From Antedon bifida (Eukaryota > Echinodermata > Crinoidea > Comatulida > Antedonidae): a stretch of 64,000 nucleotides of DNA. This document shows positions 57,716 through 64,000 of the stretch, piece by piece. The position numbers and the translations under genes are program-made. The stretch lies in the NCBI GenBank assembly GCA_963402885.1, contig OY727098.1:1483001-1547000 (forward strand), in the 5' to 3' direction. Each line of letters opens with the position of its first letter. Position 1 is the stretch's first letter. Under the pieces are notes generated by a model that searched no databases, was not told the DNA's origin, and saw only the letters and a program-made list of their open reading frames with translations.

Positions 57716-57849
57716 AGCTGACTACACTATCAAAATTGTTGGTTTTCCCACATATGGTAGTGATATTGCCAAATATGGTAGTGATATGTCCATATATGGG
57801 CACATCACATGTTTTTGTCACCGTAAAGTATGATAGTGAGACAGAGCTT
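57716..57849 (+). mobile_element. MITE-A copy 14
   Basis: Left end shortened (GACTACACTATCAAAA), right GATAGTGAGACAGAGCTT with one base lost; core TATGGTAGTGATAT repeated. Confidence 0.75.
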
Positions 57850-58589
57850 AAAGGTTTACACGCGGCTGTTCCATAAGCACTTTTTTCCCGTAATTATAGA
57901 GATTGATTCCAGTATAATAAAATAATAATCACTTTTTATTCTTTGTATATGATGTCATAGCAACAAAAAGAACAAACTTTTCCTGAAGCTCCGGTTCACT
58001 AAATGACCTTTGAACCCTGTTTATATATGCTCAATCGTGATTCATAGATTGAATACATACTCTCTCCAGTTGACATTCAGTATTTAGTACTCACTATACA
58101 TTGGAACATGTTAATATAATCATGCTAGTCTACGGCTAGGCCCTCCCTCCACGGACTTACACAAGGAAACCGGTGAGTTTTTGTGAAATTAAAGATCGTT
58201 TTTCATATCATAATGTTTGCTACTGATACTGATATTTCTGAAGTCTGAGGAATACTCTATTAATACAATTAAATGTCAATATCACAAAGGACACTCTTCT
58301 GTTTACCTATATAGCTACCTATACGGATAGAACTTAAGTGTGATCTTAGACAGGTTTGTGTCCCCTCCTCCTGTACCGTTCACTATGTTATTATAATATC
58401 CTATACATATTTCTCATACGAATATGCCTACTTATGTATCTCAACATATACCGTATAGTAAATAATACGATAGTTATAGAATAGGCCATATCTAACATTA
58501 CTTTTGGGAAACTATCAAACATATCACATGCTTTTTAAATCATGGTACGGTTTCCGTTTAGATTTTATTCCTTTCGCTTTCAAGTGTGC

Positions 58590-58910
58590 GACCTTAGAAA
58601 TTATAATAATACCATATTTATATAGCGTCATGAGTAATCATGCTCAAAGGCGCTTTACAAGCATTATTACCCCAGTTATTTTTTGGATCAAACATGTATG
58701 TAAACATACTCCCATAATGCAGCTAGTAATCAGTGCAAAGTTGTGTCTTGATCTAACCGGGTACCCATTTAATACGCCTGGGTGGGGAGAGGCAAATGTA
58801 TAAGTAAAGTGTCTTGCCTAAGGATACAAGCAATGCGGCGAGAGTTTGATTCGAACCACGAATTCGCGATCGGTAATCCAGCGTCCAACACACTGCACTT
58901 ACAGAAATTA
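58590..58910 (-). mobile_element. tRNA-headed SINE, reverse strand
   Basis: Reverse strand begins with a decayed tRNA-like head (B-box GGTTCGAATC near 58855) and runs through AAGACACTTTACTT.., GGGTACCCGG and GCGCTTTGAGCATG to CGCTATATAAA. This GCGCTTT/TATATAGCG tail and GGGTACC core recur in dispersed repeats of many marine invertebrates (from memory). It creates a spurious 99-aa ORF. Confidence 0.5.
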
Positions 58911-59870
58911 ATTAACATACACACACGTACGTAATAGAAATGATATTCTCGACGTGGTTTACCAACGTTACAAACATTTCTAATTACCGAAGAAGATGAT
59001 AGATTATGAATTTCAAGACACGGTTATTAATTATTTAACTCTCGGCTGTAGTAGACGTAGACGTACTTCTTAACGGTAGGATGTTGGACACCCAGAGGCT
59101 ATCTAATGAAATATTAACACTTTGCACCATCCAGGTCAATAACGTAAATTATAGCTATTTGAAACGTGATACAGATTATTAATGATAATATTTTACCTTT
59201 ATATAATCAGGCACTAGAGGCATGTATGCGCCAGTGTAATATTAAATTAGCAAATACGTTTTGAATTTCAATTTTTGTTGAATAAAATTAATGATAATAA
59301 TAAATTTGTACTTTTAAGTCTCTATGCGCTTCAATTTTCGTATTTAAAAAATCGTTCAAATGATGCTTTGTGCGCCCTCATTATGATCTGAAATCGCTGT
59401 AAATAATAAATCTATAAATTATTTGACTAACATAATACAATCGTCATTCTGTGTAGGCCAACAATGTGATGGCACGCTAACTAATCTTATCGCGTATTTA
59501 CTTAAGTTTAATCTGGTCTGGTTGATTTGTGTCATGCATACGTTTAGGGAAACATCACAAGAACATATTATTCGAACATTATTTCCCTGATCTCGATCCT
59601 GATAAGAGGATGTGTTGTTGTCCAGTACTGTACTTTTCTCTTTAACCGGTAAGCATGTTATTAATGATTATTATTATAGGGAGTACTGTATGTGATTACT
59701 GTGTTGGATAAGTATATGCTATAGAAAGTCTAGATTACCTTAGCACCAGGGTTTATAGTTATAGGCCACCAAATACGTCTTCGCCAAGCTACCGTAGCTC
59801 ATACGTACGTTATCGTTAGCATTAATGTATTTATGGATTTAAAATATGACTATGCTATATCAGTATAATT

Positions 59871-59970
59871 CAAAAGGCAAATTAATGAAAACATGACAAT
59901 GCTGTAGGCACAAAAATAAGCAAAATCAAAAGAATAGTAGGCCTACAGCATAGTAACAGCCAGAAAAGAT
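59871..59970 (+). mobile_element. Dispersed repeat C copy 3, partial
   Basis: AAAAGGCAAATTAATGAAAA, CATGACAATGCTGTAGGCA and AACAGCCAGAAAAG match copy 2; the CATCAGTGC end is missing. Confidence 0.55.
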
Positions 59971-60573
59971 AATTGCAGATTCGTGTAACATAACATTAAC
60001 AACTGCTCTACCACTTCCACATTGCAAGTCAAGCCATCTTTTATGACTGTAAATTGATCAGTATGTTAGCTTTCTGCTTTTTATTGTTTTATTGCAGTTT
60101 TATACCTTTTTATCTCCATTTTATGTGTATTGTTCTTGTTGTCAGTGTGTACATAATTATGTTGACAATGATTTTTACCAAATAAATGAATGAATGTATG
60201 TAATAATATACCGTATAATATATCAGTATTTTATAAACTTATGATTTTATTAAAAATAATTCTTTATAATTAAGCCATATTGTTTTTATATTATATTCAC
60301 CATCTGTTAAGTATCCTAAGAGATAGCACAGCGTGTAGGTATTTAACAATACACTATCCACACAAATCATTACCTTTTAGCCTTTATCAATTATTAAAGA
60401 GCATAATAATTCGATATACACACATTATAACCTCGCGGTGTGAATTGAATTTTTATAGAATATTAAGTGGCTTGTTTTAACGCGAGTCTGGCAGCACTCA
60501 GGAAAGGAAGCTGGACAGGTTTTACATTTTGTATTTACTATTTCCTATGTACTTCCTTTACAGCTGCTAGCTA

Positions 60574-60744
60574 AATCCCTGTCTACACTATCAAACTAGT
60601 TTGACAAAAAAAAGTGTGATGTGCCAAAATATGGTAGTGATGTGCCCAAATATGATAGTGATGGGCTCAAATATGGTAGTGATATGACATCATCATGTCC
60701 ATATATGGGCACATCACATAAAGTTTATAGTGTAGACGGAGCTT
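60574..60744 (+). mobile_element. MITE-A copy 15, longest
   Basis: Left AATCCCTGTCTACACTATCA, right TATAGTGTAGACGGAGCTT; three tandem copies of the AAATATGGTAGTGATATG unit make it about 170 bp. Confidence 0.8.
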
Positions 60745-61274
60745 TAGGCCTAATGTGTACAATTTGACAATATGAATTCCATTTCTTCTCCATCTCAGAC
60801 ATAATTTTCCCTCCACTTCGTGCACGCGAATAACCCCGCAGGACATAGGTAACAATAAGCATAATTTAAGTGTATCTCAACATAGTAATTCCAAATGAGA
60901 GTGACATTATGATTTGAAAGGGTCACAATTCCAAACGTATTCATGGTAACATATTACAATCTTCACAAAATGTAATTATAATTATGCCCCTTGCTACCAT
61001 TGGGACCTTATCAGCTCAAAACGAAATACGGGTAAATAAATAATTATTATAATGTGACGTCATGAATGATTTCCGTGCAATACTTAGAATAATATTACTT
61101 AACAGTTAGCAGCAATCCGGGATACTGCTAGAAATCTTTCCATATAAACATATATAAATTATTGATTTATACAATACTGTACGGTAATATTAATCAATTA
61201 TTATTTTTTAGTATATTTTTAATAAAATAATTGCGTAGACTCACACTGTAAACATCATTATCCGGTACGGAATA

Positions 61275-61530
61275 TAAAGATGTATTGTCTCCCTGAAAAA
61301 ATACTTTAATGTTGCATAATAGAAAATAAAAATTTGATCGAAAAAAAAAATATTTACCTTAAAAAACTCAAATTTAAAGCAAATAATAGTCAAATTAATT
61401 GGCTGACAGCCAATTGGTTTGGTTAAATTTAACCGTTCATTTCATGTCACTCGCTGCAAATTGGACTATTAAAGTCTGATTTTATTAATCTTCATTTTTC
61501 ATGATTTTGGTGGACAATACAAATTTTAAA
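61275..61530. mobile_element. MITE-B copy 3
   Basis: Left AAAGATGTATTGTCTCCCTG, right GGTGGACAATACAAATTTTA; the central GGCTGACAGCCAAT hairpin is kept. Confidence 0.75.
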
Positions 61531-63964
61531 ATATGATGGAATCGGCAATAAATGAGTCGCTGTATGGTGTCTGGCACGACTTGTTGCCGACAGAACCCGC
61601 CTATGTAAAGTCCCAACGTCGTATATGTTTCTATAGATAAGTACAGTAAGCCTTGCAGAGGGTGCGGTTCGTAAGAAGGATGACAACAAGGTGTGCCATC
61701 AAGTGCAATATTGCAAATCCAATGACCGGTGGTGGACCCGGTTGTAGTCGTCACAAAAAGTTCGACTTTTCCGGTGACCATCAAGAGCAATGACGTAACG
61801 CAGAGGCCTGATGCCCCTGGCTTAGGAACTCCGAGTGACCTCCTCGGGGTGTTTTTTTAACCCCTTTCGACATATTTTAATGCCTGTGTTTTCCTCTGGA
61901 CACTGCTCAGATCCTTATAAGATCCGGGCCCCTGGGCGTAGCCAGTGAGCGCTCATAGCCGTTATGCCACTGTGCAAGAGTCTATACGAAGTTCGAAGTG
62001 TCAGATGTTACCGAAATGATTTTCATTTACGTAGACCCGGCATATTTAAACAGATTCGTACGTCCTCAATTTAAGAAAAACATAATACATTACAAATATA
62101 TATCTTTTAATTAATTTCACGTTTGTTGTTTAGCACTGTTCTTTAATACATTATTCATACAGGCGGGTCAATTCCTTTGTTGGCATGAAAAGCTACTGAT
62201 GATATTAACATACGTTCAACTTCGAGACATCATGTAAGATAAGACATCGATAACATAACAGATTAAAATTCATTTAAGAAGGAAATGTAGCCACACCTTG
62301 AATTAAATAACATATTCTTGCGGTAATGGTTCTATGATTTCTATACACATTTTTTCGACTTGTGATAACGTGGCGCGTTCGGAATCCACCTATTTTCCTC
62401 TTATCGGTCAAAATTTGAGCGCAGTCTTTTGAATGGTCTACCCTCATGCCTAGCCAACTATAGCTGGAAGCACCGACTTAATTGAATAAATGTTATAAAA
62501 TAATGAATGCTATCAAATGTGAGTACATTCTCGATATTTACATGTTGGAGGTGAAACTTCCAACGTCCAAGCACACTCAGCAGGTACATTAGTGTAAACT
62601 ATAAATTCAATTTAGGGTTGCCTTCGTTGCACATTAGCGCAGTCATTAGGTACACACCGTCGAGGGAACACTATTCCACACTGTTTATGTTTCCATAGTA
62701 ATAGATATGATAGATAAGTAACTGTTACTTAGAAATTTTAATTACCACCACAAAAGTGATTGATATGCCTTCTTTTTTGCATGTGATTAATAAATGTTCA
62801 AATCGGCCAAATGTTCTAATAATCAGTGAGCTTCGAGCTTCACTTATAATTCTCTAAAATGTTTTCTAGTCTATAGTTAATGGGTACCTGGTATAGGTCA
62901 AACACAATTGCGCTGATACTGGCTGCAACATTATGGGACTACGTGTTTGATACATACTGTACATGACCGAGGTAATAATGTGAAGCGCGTAGAGTAACCT
63001 ATAAGATCGACGTATTTAATATTATAATATTTATTTGGTATCTTAAATATTTGATATTATATTTATTAGAAAGTGACACGTGCTGCTATTAGAGTGATTT
63101 TTTTCAACAAAAATTGTAGTATGATTCCCGTAGGCCTAGACAAAAGGCTGCAGTGTGTTGAAATAAAACCAAACGTGCTTACGATTTTCCCCTTGGGTAC
63201 AGTACTTATTTCTTCGGGGAATATGTACAATAGTATGTGAGACCGTGGGCAAGGTTAAGACCTACTTTAATCATTCTTATAAACGGAATATAAATAATGA
63301 TCAACTTTTCACCATAAGAAACATGTAGATTTTATGTTGAATTTATGTTATACGACTTATAGAGGGACTTATTTTACCAGGAGGACTTATATGGAGTTTA
63401 TAAACACATTGGACGCACACCAAAGAAAACAGATTTGTAGTATCGGTACTGTATTTGTAGTGTAGGCCTATAGTAGTGTTTTTGTTCGGCATAGAGATAT
63501 AAACCTATATCAACAGAAACAGAAACAGACTCAAAATCTGTGTTGAAGGGGGAAATTCCCTTGAACAAAATGTCCATATTTTTCCATGAATTAGTAACTG
63601 CATGACACGATTTTTTAGTTTTAGTTGTCGGTGTGGTGCCTTGTAGGCCTATTAGTGATAATCGAGCAGTAGTACGAGTGAATCTTAAACGGTATGATTG
63701 AGCACGTTTTTACGTGTAATGAATATAAATCACTGGGTGAATACACAAAGTAGTTGTGACGAGAATTAATGCAACAACCAGCTTCTGCCAGATAAATTAA
63801 TACATTTCATAATAATGTGTTGTTTTATAAATTATAGCAAGTATCGGTAGGCCTATACTATTATGGATGAACAAGTAACTTTTTGAAGCCATTATTGATT
63901 GATTGGTAAATGTATGGTCGGTGTTATCTGACAACGATGTTTTTCCCGACAACGATGTAGGCCT

Positions 63965-64000
63965 ATTGTCCCCCAAAATCATGAAAAATGAAGATTAATT
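63965..64000. mobile_element. MITE-B partial copy at the window edge
   Basis: ATTGTCCCCCAAAATCATGA and the following bases match the reverse complement of the right end of the copy at 2989-3015; the rest lies beyond the window. Confidence 0.55.

Larger units (their letters stand above)
53664..64000. other. Region downstream of CLPP without a recognised gene
   Basis: Open frames are short and lack domains or paired splice signals. Repeats account for parts (55758-55920, 56207-56457, LINE tail 57304-57590, MITE-A 57716-57849 and 60574-60744, SINE 58590-58910, repeat C 59871-59970, MITE-B 61275-61530). The remainder (53664-55750, 58910-59870, 61810-63960) is AT-rich DNA in which I see nothing specific. 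An intron or distal UTR of a gene beyond the window is possible. Confidence 0.5.

Noticed and set aside
58504-58803. 99-aa ORF
   Set aside because: Covers a SINE; no protein features.

Overview
The window is animal nuclear DNA. Genes are split into many small exons with GT-AG introns, introns are AT-rich and full of short transposons, and the proteins are metazoan (cadherin, receptor tyrosine kinase, mitochondrial ClpP). A MuSK-type kinase that keeps a kringle domain, together with the dense MITE/SINE load, suggests a marine invertebrate deuterostome such as an echinoderm or relative. That placement is inference; no species can be named from the sequence.

Layout, all genes on the + strand: (1) 1-16741, the 3' part of a large cadherin gene. 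It encodes six cadherin repeats, a membrane-proximal domain, one transmembrane helix and a roughly 400-residue tail partly encoded by a run of tiny exons. The 5' part lies outside the window. (2) 16742-22131, an intergenic stretch of minisatellites and nested MITEs. (3) 22132-42241, a complete 11-exon gene for a MuSK-like receptor tyrosine kinase (876 aa: signal peptide, two Ig domains, Frizzled-type CRD, kringle, TM, NPxY motif, kinase). Its 8 kb first intron holds a long-TIR element with an 8-bp target duplication and a tandem pair of Helitron2-like elements. (4) 42242-47296, 3' UTR and intergenic DNA with a triplicated 150-170 bp repeat, MITEs and a tRNA-headed SINE. (5) 47525-53332 (probable start 47297), mitochondrial ClpP protease, complete from the mature N-terminus to the stop. 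Its last intron carries a ~1 kb 20-bp minisatellite. (6) 53333-64000, no convincing gene: MITEs, one SINE, one LINE ORF2 tail and unique AT-rich DNA.

The three genes do not form a pathway; they are neighbours. The cadherin and the kinase are cell-surface proteins, and ClpP is a matrix protease. Repeats dominate the non-coding DNA: about 16 copies of one MITE family (terminal repeat AAGCTCTGTCTACACTATCA), several of a TGTATTGTCCCC-ended family, three of a Helitron2-like element, and others. Splice sites and exon phases were read by eye; summed exon lengths are multiples of three for the cadherin part (1142 codons + stop), the kinase (876 + stop) and ClpP exons 2-7 (227 + stop).
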